Shown in pieces: positions 25,088-34,975 of a stretch of 64,000 bases of DNA. Below the pieces are notes generated by a model. That model searched no databases, was not told the DNA's origin, and saw only the letters and a list, made by a program, of their open reading frames with translations. This DNA comes from Cytophagaceae bacterium (GTDB lineage: Bacteria; Bacteroidota; Bacteroidia; Cytophagales; Spirosomataceae), in NCBI GenBank assembly GCA_016722655.1, contig JADKIR010000005.1, positions 1,364,001 through 1,428,000 on the forward strand, written 5' to 3'. Positions within the stretch are counted from its first letter, which is position 1, and each line of letters starts with the position of its first letter. The position numbers and the translations under genes were made by a program.

Positions 25088-25555
25088 TTACTTTAACATA
25101 TATAAGCTGAGCGTATTTTTTTCACTCTTGAGATCAAGCTTTATTAACCTGGGGTTGATAAGTTTATCGGGGCTGACGAAAATACGCTCTGTTTTTACCA
25201 ATTGATCAAAAAAATCCTGTTGCTTTTTGCTGGTCACCTCTCCACTTGACAAATAGGCCAGTTCCACACTGTAATTGAAGCCTTTTGTATAGCCTGAACT
25301 CATTTTTTTTATTTCAAATTTTCCAGAATAAGCATTTTCATCCACAATTCCTTTAAAATCACCTGTATGAAAATCAAATTCAATACTGTTTTTGGCTTTT
25401 TTTAGTGATTTCTCAAATTTTACTGAATCTTCCGGACTCACAGTAACCAGAGAATATTTTTCAACAGGCATGCTGATCAATGGTTTAGTGTTTTTTTTAC
25501 AACTAAAAATAACTGTTACCAAGATAATACTTACGAATACAAAATTGATTTTCAT
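25088..25555 (-). CDS. Small uncharacterised lipoprotein
   Basis: A 155-residue protein when started at 25555, giving the lipoprotein signal MKINFVFVSIILVTVIFSCK with the lipobox cysteine in IFSC. A longer frame adds 12 residues that do not fit a signal peptide. The mature part has no recognised domain; it contains alternating polar strands (EFDFHTGDFKGIVDENAYSG). It ends 5 bases from the convergent rhodanese-thioredoxin gene. It follows pabC and pabB on the same strand with a 52-base gap and may be read through from them. Confidence 0.7.
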   Translation of the reverse strand: MKINFVFVSIILVTVIFSCKKNTKPLISMPVEKYSLVTVSPEDSVKFEKSLKKAKNSIEFDFHTGDFKGIVDENAYSGKFEIKKMSSGYTKGFNYSVELAYLSSGEVTSKKQQDFFDQLVKTERIFVSPDKLINPRLIKLDLKSEKNTLSLYMLK

Positions 25556-25607
25556 AATCTTAGGCGTGAATAGTGAAAAAATATCGGGCAATATTACGAA
25601 TGAAATA

Positions 25608-26231
25608 TTATTTTTCCTGTGTCAGATTTAAAAACATATTTTCGTTTTCTATTTGAAAATTATAGGTCATTTCAAAATCTCTCATGGCATTGATAAATGC
25701 AATTTTCGAAAAATCGTGCAAATCATTAACCCTAATTTCCTTTTTTTTGATTTTACCTGATTCCAAAAGACTTCTTCTTTTTACACCTTCCAAAAGGCAG
25801 CTTTCAGGCGTAAACCAGTTTTTACCGTCAAAAAGGGCAATATTGGAATAAGAAGCATCGGTCAAAAGGCCATTTTTTATAAAAATCACATCATCAAAAT
25901 CGGGGTTTTCAATTAAAAAACTATTCAATGATGTTCTTTCTACACTTTTATACCGGTAATCGATATTATTGTCTTCTATAATTTTAACTTTCCTGTGAGG
26001 TTTCAATTCATATTCCTGAAACTCGATAGACTCAATGAATCTTCCATAAGTTACCTTCACCTTGTAAATACCTGATTTGCAATCACATGGAATTGTTATT
26101 ATTTTACTCAAATCAATTTTTGCAAATTCCTCAAAATGGACTTCCATAGTAGCATTCAATCTTTCTGAGTGAAAGTTTATGAGAGGCATCTGGCCATCTT
26201 TTAACATGATACTTTCAAAAAACCGGAACAT
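25608..26231 (-). CDS. pabC: Aminodeoxychorismate lyase-like class IV aminotransferase
   Basis: A 207-residue protein of the PLP-dependent class IV aminotransferase fold. It starts MFRFFESIMLKDGQMP, has a likely PLP lysine in YKSVERTSLN and the cofactor-binding ITDASYSNIALFDG-like block (GLLTDASYSNIALFDG). In this position, directly after pabB, it is most likely the lyase that releases pyruvate from aminodeoxychorismate to give p-aminobenzoate. It is shorter than E. coli PabC (about 270 residues). The ATG at 26231 lies 17 bases inside pabB, indicating coupling. Confidence 0.85.
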   Translation of the reverse strand: MFRFFESIMLKDGQMPLINFHSERLNATMEVHFEEFAKIDLSKIITIPCDCKSGIYKVKVTYGRFIESIEFQEYELKPHRKVKIIEDNNIDYRYKSVERTSLNSFLIENPDFDDVIFIKNGLLTDASYSNIALFDGKNWFTPESCLLEGVKRRSLLESGKIKKKEIRVNDLHDFSKIAFINAMRDFEMTYNFQIENENMFLNLTQEK

Positions 26232-27228
26232 AAATTTTTTGTTTTGCTTCCTCAAATTCTTTCTCAGCCTCACTTCGGGCGGTAATCCCTCCCCCGCTTT
26301 TATAAATCAGGGTGTTATCTTTTTTTTCAATAAATCTTATGGCAACTGCTGATGTGAGCCTTTCTCCATCAAATATACCAAATACACCAGTATAATACCC
26401 CCTGCTGCCATTCTGATGCAAAGAACTTTCAGCGGTTTTAATAATTTGACAAGTTTTGTCTTTGGGTGCCCCGGTGATAGAGCCAGCCGGCAGCAATTTC
26501 ATAAACCAATCCCCTATACTTTCCTTCCAATCCTCGGGCAAAAAACCACAAACCTCACTACTGACCTGAAAAAGTTTCTGTCCGTTTTCTTTTTTTATTT
26601 CATCAATAAATCTGAAACGCTCAACCCAAACTTTGGAAGCGATCTGACTGAGGTCATTTCTAATTAAATCAACAATGGTTGTATGTTCAAAAAATTCTTT
26701 CTGGTCGTTCAAAATAATGTTTCGGGCATTTTCTATATCCGCATTTATGGTACCTTTCATCGGGAAAGAAGAAATCTTGCCATTTTTGTCAACCTCTACA
26801 AATGATTCAGGCGAAAAACACAAAAATTGATTTTTTAACCATAAAATATATTTTGAGTTGATATTATATACCAAATCATCCAGCTCATCGGAGATTTTTA
26901 CCGGATTTGAAAGGGTAAGATTAACCAGAAAACTATTTCCAAAATGTATCTGATCCTGAACATAGTTAAATGCTGATTGGTACTTTTCAAATTCTGAGAA
27001 TTGTGGAAAAATCCCGAAGTTATTTTCTGATTTTTTTGGTGAAAAATTACTCAGAACACCATTTTCTGTTTCTAATTTATATTTCAAAAAATCTGAATCT
27101 ATCTCTGAAATGGGTAAAATAATATTCTCATTCTGATCAAAACTAATCAAAAAGAAAAAAGGGCATTTTTCACGCCCTAATTTATTCATTTTTTCAACCG
27201 TATTTTTTTTATTCAAAATCTCAGGCAT
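26215..27228 (-). CDS. pabB: Aminodeoxychorismate synthase component I
   Basis: A 337-residue chorismate-binding enzyme. The C-terminal catalytic region has FPMKGTI, TTIVDLIRNDLSQIA, and LLPAGSITGAPKDKTCQIIK followed by SRGYYTGVFGIFDG, the signature of PabB/TrpE. It is short compared with E. coli PabB (about 450) because the N-terminal part is reduced. It makes aminodeoxychorismate from chorismate with ammonia; no PabA glutaminase gene is adjacent. Its ATG overlaps the gcvP stop by 8 bases, and its end overlaps pabC by 17, so the three are one unit. Confidence 0.92.
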   Translation of the reverse strand: MPEILNKKNTVEKMNKLGREKCPFFFLISFDQNENIILPISEIDSDFLKYKLETENGVLSNFSPKKSENNFGIFPQFSEFEKYQSAFNYVQDQIHFGNSFLVNLTLSNPVKISDELDDLVYNINSKYILWLKNQFLCFSPESFVEVDKNGKISSFPMKGTINADIENARNIILNDQKEFFEHTTIVDLIRNDLSQIASKVWVERFRFIDEIKKENGQKLFQVSSEVCGFLPEDWKESIGDWFMKLLPAGSITGAPKDKTCQIIKTAESSLHQNGSRGYYTGVFGIFDGERLTSAVAIRFIEKKDNTLIYKSGGGITARSEAEKEFEEAKQKIYVPVF

Positions 27229-30091
27229 AAGATTCTACCGGATCACAAGCACAAACCAGATTACGGTCACCATAAGCAGAATCAATCCTGCTTACAGCCG
27301 GCCAAAACTTGTTAAATCTTAAATGATCTGCAGGGAAAGCTGCTTTTTCGCGACTATATGGACGGGTCCAGTTGTCAGACATCACCACTCTCATAGTGTG
27401 AGGTGCATTAACCAACACGTTGTTTTCTTTGTCAAACTTTCCAGCCTCTATTTCAGCTATTTCTGCCCTAATAGCAATCAATGCATCACAGAATTTATCC
27501 AATTCTGTTTGAGATTCGGATTCAGTCGGTTCAATCATTAGCGTTCCGGCTACGGGAAATGACACAGTAGGTGCATGATACCCATAGTCCATCAAACGCT
27601 TTGCGATGTCTTCAACCTCTACTCCTGCAGTTGACTTAAATTCTCTGCAATCCACAATCATCTCGTGTGCACAGCGTCCATTGGCTCCCGTATATAATAT
27701 TGGGAAATGCTTTTCAAGCCTGGACTTCATATAGTTGGCATTGAAAATCGCAAGTTTGGTTGCGTTGGTAAGTCCTATGCCACCCATCATATTGATATAA
27801 GCATAAGAAATAGGTAACACACTTGCACTTCCCCATGGAGCCGCCGAAATTCCATGAATAGATTTTTCACCCCCGGTTTCTATCACAGCATTGCCCGGAA
27901 GATAAGGTGCTAAATCAGATTTAACACAAATGGGTCCCATTCCGGGTCCGCCTCCTCCATGAGGTATGGCAAAGGTTTTGTGCAAATTAAGGTGGCAAAC
28001 ATCAGCTCCAATTTTTCCTGGAGATGTAAGACCAACCTGGGCATTCATATTGGCACCATCCATGTAAACCTTACCACCATATTGATGTATTATTTCACAA
28101 ATCTCAACAATGGTTTCTTCAAATACTCCGTGTGTAGAAGGATAGGTGACCATCAAACAAGATAAATCTTCGGCATGCTCAGCTGCTTTGTTTTTAAGGT
28201 CTTGTACGTCAATATTACCTTTTTCATCACAACTTACCACCACTACTTTCATTCCTGCCATAACCGCCGACGCGGGATTGGTACCATGTGCCGATGATGG
28301 AATTAAGGCTATATTTCTTCCTGAATTTTTATGAGCTTCGTGATATGCCCTGATAACCATTAAACCGGCCAGTTCGCCCTGAGCACCGGAATTGGGCTGA
28401 AGAGAAACTGCATCAAATCCTGTTATTTCTGAAAGCCATCCTGACAGCTCCTCAAACATTTCCTGATACCCTTTGGTCTGATTTTTTGGTGCAAATGGGT
28501 GTATGCTTCCAAATTCAGCCCAGGTTACCGGGATCATTTCAGCGGTAGCGTTGAGTTTCATTGTACAGCTTCCCAGAGAAATCATCGAATGAACCAAAGA
28601 CAAATCTTTACTTTCCAGACTTTTCAGATACCTGAGCATTTCATGTTCAGTATGATAACTGTTAAAAACCGGATGAAGCATATATTTTGAAGACCTAAGG
28701 AGTTCATCCGGAATATTTGCGGTAACATCATTTTTCAGATTCAGCACCAATTTTTCACCTCTTGCTTCACTGAATATTTCAAGCAACAATGCGATATCCG
28801 TAAGGTTTTTGGTTTCGTCAAATGAAATACTAATTTCTTCGGTGCCATGGTATCTGAGATTTACACCTTTAGATTCAGCAATCTTTCTGATTTCAGTATT
28901 GTTGTCAATATCAATAGTGATGGTGTCAAAATAATTTTTGGTCAAAACTCTAAAATCTAAACCCTGAACAGCGTTTGCAAATGATTTTGTCAAACCGTGA
29001 ATTTTCAAAGCAATGTTTTTCAAACCTTCCGGGCCGTGATAAATTCCATAAGCTGCTGACATCACAGAAAGCAAAACCTGAGCTGTACATATATTAGAAG
29101 TGGCTTTTTCACGTCGAATGTGTTGTTCGCGTGTTTGAAGAGCCATCCTAAGTGCCGGATTTCCTTCAGCATCAACAGATTTCCCGATTATACGTCCGGG
29201 AATTTGTCTTTTAAACTCATCTTTTGTAGCAAAAAAAGCGGCATGAGGCCCACCATAACCCATTGGGACACCAAATCGTTGCGATGAACCTATGACGACA
29301 TCTGCCCCCATTTCGGCAGGAGTTTTAAATAGCGTAAGCGAAAGCAAATCCACCCCTATACAAACCTTTATGTCTGCATTATGCAAATTCTTTATTTCTT
29401 CAGTATAATCTCTAATTTCACCGGTGGTATCAGGATTTTGTAAAATCGCACCAAAAATATCATTGGTTTGAAAATCAAAATTGCTAAGGTTACCAACCAT
29501 CACTTTTATGCCCAATGGTAATGCCCTTCCCTGCACAACATCAATAACCTGCGGATGACAATTCTCAGAAACAAAAAAACCATTTGATGCCTTTTTCGCC
29601 CCTTTTCTTATTGCAAAAAACATCGACATGGCTTCTGCTGCTGCGGTAGCTTCATCAAGTAGTGAAGCGTTAGAAATCTCCATTCCCGTCAAATCAGTGA
29701 CAATAGTTTGGAAATTGAGCAACATCTCAAGACGCCCCTGGGCGATTTCTGCCTGATAGGGTGTATAAGCTGTGTACCAGGCGGGATTTTCAAGAATATT
29801 CCTCAAAACCACATTGGGTACCACAGTATCAGAATACCCAGAGCCTATAAAACTTTTGAAAACTTTATTCTTGCTACCTAAAACTTTTATTTTGTTTAAA
29901 AACTCACTCTCTGACAAAGCCCCTACTACATTCATTGGCATTTTGTATCTGATGTTTTCTGGAATTGTTTGATCAATCAATTCATCCACCGACCCAACTC
30001 CAATTTCCTTGCACATGTTCGCAATCTCTTTTTCTGATTTGCCCTGGTGTCTGGTTTCAAATTTTTCTGTAGTAGTAAGACTAATATTCAT
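27221..30091 (-). CDS. gcvP: Glycine dehydrogenase (decarboxylating), P protein
   Basis: A 956-residue full-length P protein, both halves in one chain as in E. coli. The PLP lysine is in NLHKTFAIPHGGGGPGMGP in the C-terminal half; SLGSCTMKLNAT and PNSGAQGELAGL are also typical. It decarboxylates glycine and loads the aminomethyl group on the H protein of the glycine cleavage system, feeding one-carbon units to tetrahydrofolate. gcvT and gcvH are not adjacent. Its coupling to pabB and pabC links glycine cleavage to folate precursor synthesis. Confidence 0.97.
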   Translation of the reverse strand: MNISLTTTEKFETRHQGKSEKEIANMCKEIGVGSVDELIDQTIPENIRYKMPMNVVGALSESEFLNKIKVLGSKNKVFKSFIGSGYSDTVVPNVVLRNILENPAWYTAYTPYQAEIAQGRLEMLLNFQTIVTDLTGMEISNASLLDEATAAAEAMSMFFAIRKGAKKASNGFFVSENCHPQVIDVVQGRALPLGIKVMVGNLSNFDFQTNDIFGAILQNPDTTGEIRDYTEEIKNLHNADIKVCIGVDLLSLTLFKTPAEMGADVVIGSSQRFGVPMGYGGPHAAFFATKDEFKRQIPGRIIGKSVDAEGNPALRMALQTREQHIRREKATSNICTAQVLLSVMSAAYGIYHGPEGLKNIALKIHGLTKSFANAVQGLDFRVLTKNYFDTITIDIDNNTEIRKIAESKGVNLRYHGTEEISISFDETKNLTDIALLLEIFSEARGEKLVLNLKNDVTANIPDELLRSSKYMLHPVFNSYHTEHEMLRYLKSLESKDLSLVHSMISLGSCTMKLNATAEMIPVTWAEFGSIHPFAPKNQTKGYQEMFEELSGWLSEITGFDAVSLQPNSGAQGELAGLMVIRAYHEAHKNSGRNIALIPSSAHGTNPASAVMAGMKVVVVSCDEKGNIDVQDLKNKAAEHAEDLSCLMVTYPSTHGVFEETIVEICEIIHQYGGKVYMDGANMNAQVGLTSPGKIGADVCHLNLHKTFAIPHGGGGPGMGPICVKSDLAPYLPGNAVIETGGEKSIHGISAAPWGSASVLPISYAYINMMGGIGLTNATKLAIFNANYMKSRLEKHFPILYTGANGRCAHEMIVDCREFKSTAGVEVEDIAKRLMDYGYHAPTVSFPVAGTLMIEPTESESQTELDKFCDALIAIRAEIAEIEAGKFDKENNVLVNAPHTMRVVMSDNWTRPYSREKAAFPADHLRFNKFWPAVSRIDSAYGDRNLVCACDPVESYA

Positions 30092-30185
30092 GAAGTTAAT
30101 TTTGTATTAAATTACAAATTTACAAATAACTGCCTTGTCTTACCAATTTCAAATCGTTTATTTGCTATTAAATTATTTTTCAAAG

Positions 30186-31745
30186 ATGACTAAAAAGCAA
30201 ATATTCGGAATAATATTATTCCTTTCCGGGAGCATTTCATTTGCTCAAACCAAAACTGTTTATGAAAATTCTATTACGGCTTCTGACCTAAAAAAACACC
30301 TGACCATAATTGCTTCAGATGACATGCAAGGAAGGGACACCGGATCAGAAGGCCAAAAAAAAACCGGAGAATATATTAGTTCGCACTTTAAAAATCTGGG
30401 CTTGAGTCCAATTGTAAAATCTGACAATGGGGATTATTCTTACTATCAAAATTTTAATTTATATAAAAGCGGATGGAAAGATGCTTATGTAAAAATCAAC
30501 AATACAAAAAAGGTATTTTTTAAGGATTATTTTCCGGTAGGAATTGTAAATATTCCCGAAGAAAAGGAAATAGAAACCATTTTTGTGGGATATGGCATTA
30601 AATCGGAAAACCAAAATGATTATTTGGATAAAAAAATAGATGGCAAAGCTGTTATATTTTTGGAAGGTGCACCAAATAACATGGAAAAAGCGGAGGAATG
30701 GGAAGGAAGTGCAGGTTCAAAGAAGAAACAGAAATTAGCTGCAGAACTCGGAGCTGGCTATATTTTTGAAATTTCAAATGCGGAATCAGAACAATTTAAA
30801 ACCCTTAATGCAGAAAGAAAAGCCATTCTGTCCAGATTTAACCGCATGGCTCTTGATAAAACCAATACAGAAAAAGTAACTTCCAGTCCAACTTTTGTAA
30901 TTTCAAAAAGTATGGCAGCTGATATGTTAGGTGTAACGGAGAAAAACTTTGTGAAATTTATAGCTGGAAAAAAAATCAAATTTCCAAAAACCAAAACCAG
31001 TATCAGAGTAAAATCAGAAAGAGGGCAAGACCTGGTCGAAACTGCCAATATCATGGGCTTTATGGAAGGCACTGATAAAAAAGACGAAGTGGTAGTTCTT
31101 ACTGCCCATTATGACCATGTAGGTATTGATGAAAAAGGTCAGATTTACAATGGGGCCGATGATGACGGCTCGGGTACTTGTGCAATTCTGGAGCTTGCTG
31201 AGGCTTTTTCTATAGCTAAGGCCAATGGAAATGGTCCGAGAAGAAGTATTTTGTTTATGACAGTTACCGGAGAAGAAAAAGGATTGCTTGGCTCAAAATA
31301 TTATACAGACATTTCACCGGTCATTCCTTTGGAAAAAACAATTGTTAACCTTAACATTGATATGATTGGCCGAATAGACAAGAAACACGAAACCAATCAA
31401 AACTACGTATATCTTATTGGAAGCGATAAATTATCATCTGAGCTCCATCAGATATCAGAAGATGCCAATAAAAATTCAATAAATTTTGAACTTGATTATG
31501 AATTCAATAACCCGAGTGACCCAAACAGGTTCTATTACCGGTCAGATCATTATAATTTTGCTAAAAACAAAATCCCGGTTATTTTCTATTTTACAGGAGT
31601 TCATGAAGATTATCACAAACCAGGTGATGATGTGGAAAAAATACTATTTGACAAGTATTCTAATATTGTTAAACTGGTTTTTAACACCGCGTGGGAATTG
31701 TCAAACAGAGAGAATAAAATCGTAGTTGACAGTAATAAACCCTGA
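30186..31745 (+). CDS. M28-family zinc aminopeptidase, secreted
   Basis: A 519-residue peptidase when started at the ATG at 30186, which yields a signal peptide (MTKKQIFGIILFLSGSISFAQ); the longer frame adds 17 residues before it. The M28 metal-binding residues are in LTAHYDHVG, NGADDDGSGTCAILELAEAF, and TGEEKGLLGS, with later Asp and His in NIDMIGR and FTGVHEDYHKPGDD. A PA-like insert is plausible at about 120-250. It would cleave peptides in the periplasm or outside. Single gene, next to a long AT-rich gap. Confidence 0.92.
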   Translation: MTKKQIFGIILFLSGSISFAQTKTVYENSITASDLKKHLTIIASDDMQGRDTGSEGQKKTGEYISSHFKNLGLSPIVKSDNGDYSYYQNFNLYKSGWKDAYVKINNTKKVFFKDYFPVGIVNIPEEKEIETIFVGYGIKSENQNDYLDKKIDGKAVIFLEGAPNNMEKAEEWEGSAGSKKKQKLAAELGAGYIFEISNAESEQFKTLNAERKAILSRFNRMALDKTNTEKVTSSPTFVISKSMAADMLGVTEKNFVKFIAGKKIKFPKTKTSIRVKSERGQDLVETANIMGFMEGTDKKDEVVVLTAHYDHVGIDEKGQIYNGADDDGSGTCAILELAEAFSIAKANGNGPRRSILFMTVTGEEKGLLGSKYYTDISPVIPLEKTIVNLNIDMIGRIDKKHETNQNYVYLIGSDKLSSELHQISEDANKNSINFELDYEFNNPSDPNRFYYRSDHYNFAKNKIPVIFYFTGVHEDYHKPGDDVEKILFDKYSNIVKLVFNTAWELSNRENKIVVDSNKP

Positions 31746-32076
31746 AAAACGAAAATTATAATCAATTTGATACAATAAGAAAAATCATATTTTAATACCT
31801 TTTTCCAATTCTGTAAGTTATTAATAATTAATAAACAATAGTGAATAAGTATCAATTCAACACTTAAAAATCCAAAATCAGTTGAAAATCATAACTTAGA
31901 ATTAGAAAAATTTATTATTAATTTTATTTTAAGTTTGGATGTTTTTAGTTAGAATTGCCGTGAATTTTAAGCAAAAAATAAGCCGCTTAACATTTCAAAC
32001 AAAATAAAAACTATTTAAAAAAAGTTTTAATCAATTTATTTATCTTTTTTCAAAACCCTAAAAATTTTCTAATCAA
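31746..32076. other. AT-rich leader region before exbB
   Basis: This 331-base gap is very AT-rich and without a credible reading frame. It contains a TAnnTTTG element (31930-31937) that could drive the exbB cluster with a leader of about 130 bases. No clear terminator for the M28 peptidase gene was seen. Confidence 0.55.
31930..31937 (+). promoter_or_regulatory. Possible promoter -7 element (TAAGTTTG) for the exbB cluster
   Basis: TAAGTTTGG fits TAnnTTTG, about 140 bases before the exbB ATG. There is no -33 TTG at the right spacing, so confidence is modest. Confidence 0.4.
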
Positions 32077-32895
32077 ATGGAAAAAAAGACAAAAGCCCCA
32101 GCTGCTAAGCCAGCAAAAAAAAGTGCGGGAATTAACCCAGCGTTAGTTATTCCTATCCTTTTTGCAATCGCACTTTTAATTTACATTTTTATTCTTGGTT
32201 CACCAGACAACTTCGAAGACGGTGCAACAAAGCACGATCCTAAAAACGCCATGGGTATCATTTATTCAGGTGGTGTAATCGTTCCTATCCTTATGACATT
32301 TATGCTTGTTGTATTGGTTTTCACACTTGAAAGACTAATCACTCTTAGCAAAGCTGGCGGAAAAGGTAATCTTGATGCTTTCGTAAGCAGAGTTAGGACT
32401 CTTTTGGACCAAAACAATCTTGCTGATGCACTTAAAGAGTGTGAAAAACAAAAAGGAACTGTAGGTAATGTAACCAAAGTTGCTGTTGAGAAATATTCTC
32501 AGCTTCAGGGAGATACAGGTCTGAACAAAGAACAAAAACTAGCAGCTCTTCAGAAAGAAATCGAAGAAGCTACTACTTTGGAACTTCCTATGCTGGAGAA
32601 AAACCTTACCATCCTTTCTACTTTGGCTGCGGTTTCAACACTAGTTGCCCTTTTAGGAACGGTATTAGGTATGATTCGTTCATTCTTTGCTTTGGGTGCT
32701 GGTGGTGGTGCTCCGGATGCTTCTGCTCTTGCAAAAGGTATCGCTGAAGCCCTTATCAACACTGCGTTGGGTATTGGTACTTCTGCAATCTCAATCATTG
32801 TTTACAACTATCTTACTGCGTCAATTGATACTTTGACTTACAAAATTGATGAAATTGGCATGAGCCTTCAACAAAATTTCTCAGCTCATAACTAA
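32077..32895 (+). CDS. exbB: MotA/TolQ/ExbB proton channel family protein
   Basis: A 272-residue membrane protein. TM1 is at about 22-42 (PALVIPILFAIALLIYIFILG), a second at about 65-90, and two further hydrophobic helices follow in the C-terminal half (TLAAVSTLVALLGTVLGMIRSFFALG and INTALGIGTSAISIIVYNYL), the ExbB signature region. The cytoplasmic loop carries NLADALKECEKQKGTVGNV. With ExbD it forms the proton-driven motor that energises TonB for outer-membrane uptake. First gene of a cluster with two exbD genes and tonB. Confidence 0.93.
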   Translation: MEKKTKAPAAKPAKKSAGINPALVIPILFAIALLIYIFILGSPDNFEDGATKHDPKNAMGIIYSGGVIVPILMTFMLVVLVFTLERLITLSKAGGKGNLDAFVSRVRTLLDQNNLADALKECEKQKGTVGNVTKVAVEKYSQLQGDTGLNKEQKLAALQKEIEEATTLELPMLEKNLTILSTLAAVSTLVALLGTVLGMIRSFFALGAGGGAPDASALAKGIAEALINTALGIGTSAISIIVYNYLTASIDTLTYKIDEIGMSLQQNFSAHN

Positions 32896-32939
32896 TTTCC
32901 AAAAATCGATTTTATCAGTAATTCAAAATATTTATATAA

Positions 32940-33527
32940 ATGGCAGCAGTAAAACCTAAACGTCATGGACCGGCTATGGACATGACTGCGATGTCGGATG
33001 TGGCATTCCTGTTATTGACTTTCTTTATCATGACAACTCAATTTAGAAGTCAGGAAACAGTTGCAATCAATACGCCATCGTCAATTTCAAAATTTAAAGT
33101 TGAAGACTCAAACGTTGGAACTATTTCAATAACCCCTGAAGGTCACTATTACTTTGGTATGGCCGACCCTAATGAACGCAGGAGTTTTATCAATGCTCTT
33201 AATACCAATTATAATTTGGGACTCTCTGCCTCAGAACAGGCCGAATTTACCAAATTGGCTGAGGTTGGTATGAGCAGGGATCAATTGAAAAGTTTTATCA
33301 ATTTGCCTCCGGCTGACAAAAAAAGAGCCAAACTCCCGGGTATTCCGTTGGATTCTACCAACAATGAACTCGTACAGTGGGTACAAACTTATGGTCAAAT
33401 AAACCCTAAAGGCACACTTGCCATCAGGGGTGACATTCAGACTCAGTATCCGGCAGTGAAACTACTTTTTAATGAGCTTGGGAAAGAGAAGATTTTTAAG
33501 TTCAAATTAATCACCAAAGGAGAATAA
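32940..33527 (+). CDS. exbD: ExbD/TolR biopolymer transport protein (first copy)
   Basis: A 195-residue protein with a short N-terminal tail (PKRHGPAMDMTAMSDVAFLLLTFFIM), a single TM helix containing the proton-carrying aspartate in MSDVAF, and a periplasmic domain ending in TQYPAVKLLFNELGKEKIFKFKLITKGE. It partners ExbB in the TonB motor. A periplasmic insert (NTNYNLGLSASEQAEF to LDSTNNELVQW) is longer than in E. coli ExbD. Tandem exbD genes are common in Bacteroidota. Confidence 0.92.
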   Translation: MAAVKPKRHGPAMDMTAMSDVAFLLLTFFIMTTQFRSQETVAINTPSSISKFKVEDSNVGTISITPEGHYYFGMADPNERRSFINALNTNYNLGLSASEQAEFTKLAEVGMSRDQLKSFINLPPADKKRAKLPGIPLDSTNNELVQWVQTYGQINPKGTLAIRGDIQTQYPAVKLLFNELGKEKIFKFKLITKGE

Positions 33528-33554
33528 TATCCTTGCTAAAACGTTAATTATCAA

Positions 33555-34118
33555 ATGGCAGAAATAATTGAAAAAGACAGTAGCGGGAAAAAAGGTGGTA
33601 AAGTAAGATCTAAAAAAGCCCCTGGAAGACCTGATATGACACCCATGGTGGACTTAGGTTTTCTATTGATTACTTTCTTCATATTTACGACTACTTTTAG
33701 TAAGCCCAATATGATGAAACTTAATCTTCCCGAGAAAGATGAAGAGAAAAAAGCTGAAGATCAGGAAAAAGCTGAAATTAAATTGTCAAATACCATTACA
33801 ATTATTATGGGTAAAGACAACAGACTTTTCTGGTATCAGCAAGCAGTGGCGGATGTTAAAGCAGCAGATTTAAATGAAACTGATTATTCGGCAAAAGGTA
33901 TCAGATCCGAAATTCAAAAGAAAAAAATTGCGGCTTTGGACAGTTCTAAATTTACGGTAATTATCAAACCCACCGATGAGGCCAATTTCAAAAACACAGT
34001 GGACATACTCGATGAGATGGAAATAACCGGTAATAAACTTTTTGCATTAGTTGACTTACAACAAAACGAAGTTGATGCATATAAGGAGAAAATGAAAACA
34101 CCGAAAGCGAATAACTAA
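33555..34118 (+). CDS. exbD: ExbD/TolR biopolymer transport protein (second copy)
   Basis: A 187-residue ExbD with a basic N-terminal tail, TM helix with MVDLGFLLITFFIFTTTF containing the conserved aspartate, and a periplasmic domain ending VDILDEMEITGNKLFALVDL. It is divergent from the first copy. Two different ExbD proteins could form a mixed motor with ExbB. It follows the first copy by 27 bases. Confidence 0.92.
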   Translation: MAEIIEKDSSGKKGGKVRSKKAPGRPDMTPMVDLGFLLITFFIFTTTFSKPNMMKLNLPEKDEEKKAEDQEKAEIKLSNTITIIMGKDNRLFWYQQAVADVKAADLNETDYSAKGIRSEIQKKKIAALDSSKFTVIIKPTDEANFKNTVDILDEMEITGNKLFALVDLQQNEVDAYKEKMKTPKANN

Positions 34119-34140
34119 GGTTTTTAAACGCAAAACAATT

Positions 34141-34974
34141 ATGGCAAACAATAAAGAAACCTTAGATGACATAGTATTTGAGCACCGTAACAAAGAATAC
34201 GGAGCGTATTTTCTAAGGAAAAACTACAAAAATTATCTGACCCGTGCATTTTTATTTGGTACCGGTTTTTTTATTTTGGTCTTTGGAGGAGCTTATACTT
34301 ATACCAATGTCATCGTCCCAAAACTTCAGAAGGATAACCTCAGAGAAGTGGAAATTGACATGAGTAAGCTTAAAGAGGAGAAAAAAGAGGAAGAGAAGAA
34401 ATTAGAAGAACTTCCACCTCCGCCTCCACCCAAAAAAGTTGAACAGGAAGAAGTGGCAACTATCAAATTTTTACCTCCAGAGCCTAAAAAAGACGAAGAG
34501 GTGATTATTGAAACTCCTCCACCTGCCCAAAGTGAAATTGACAACAAAAAAGTGTCAAATGTAACTAAAGAAGGGGTAGAAGATGTAGGTGGTATTGATA
34601 TCGCCGATGACCAACAGGAAGTTGTTGAAATCGTAAAGGTTGAAAAACCAGTAGAAGAGGAAATCTTTACAGCGGTTGAGCAACAGCCTGATTTTCCGGG
34701 TGGTCAATCAGCTATGTACAAGTTTTTGGGTGAAAACATTAAATACCCTGCTGCAGCTCAAAGAGCCAACGTTTCGGGTAGGGTTTTCGTGAAATTTGTA
34801 GTAGAAAAAGACGGTTCTATCGGAGCAGTAGAAGTATTGAAAGGAATAGGTTTTGGTTGCGACGAAGAAGCAATCAGGGTTATCAAATCAATGCCTAAAT
34901 GGAATCCGGGACGTCAGAATGGTAAAAACGTAAGGGTGTTCTATAACATGCCTGTAGTTTACAAACTCGATTAA
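34141..34974 (+). CDS. tonB: Energy transducer TonB
   Basis: A 277-residue TonB. An N-terminal block NKEYGAYFLRKNYKNYLTRA precedes a single TM helix (FLFGTGFFILVFGGAYTYTNVIV), then a Lys/Glu-rich and proline-rich spacer with EELPPPPPPKK, and a C-terminal TonB domain starting FPGGQSAMYKFLGENIKYPAAAQ and containing GRVFVKFVVEKDGSI and MPKWNPGRQNGKNVRV. It carries energy from ExbBD to outer-membrane TonB-dependent (SusC-like) transporters. It is immediately followed by a GTG-started small membrane protein. Confidence 0.95.
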   Translation: MANNKETLDDIVFEHRNKEYGAYFLRKNYKNYLTRAFLFGTGFFILVFGGAYTYTNVIVPKLQKDNLREVEIDMSKLKEEKKEEEKKLEELPPPPPPKKVEQEEVATIKFLPPEPKKDEEVIIETPPPAQSEIDNKKVSNVTKEGVEDVGGIDIADDQQEVVEIVKVEKPVEEEIFTAVEQQPDFPGGQSAMYKFLGENIKYPAAAQRANVSGRVFVKFVVEKDGSIGAVEVLKGIGFGCDEEAIRVIKSMPKWNPGRQNGKNVRVFYNMPVVYKLD

Positions 34975-34975
34975 T

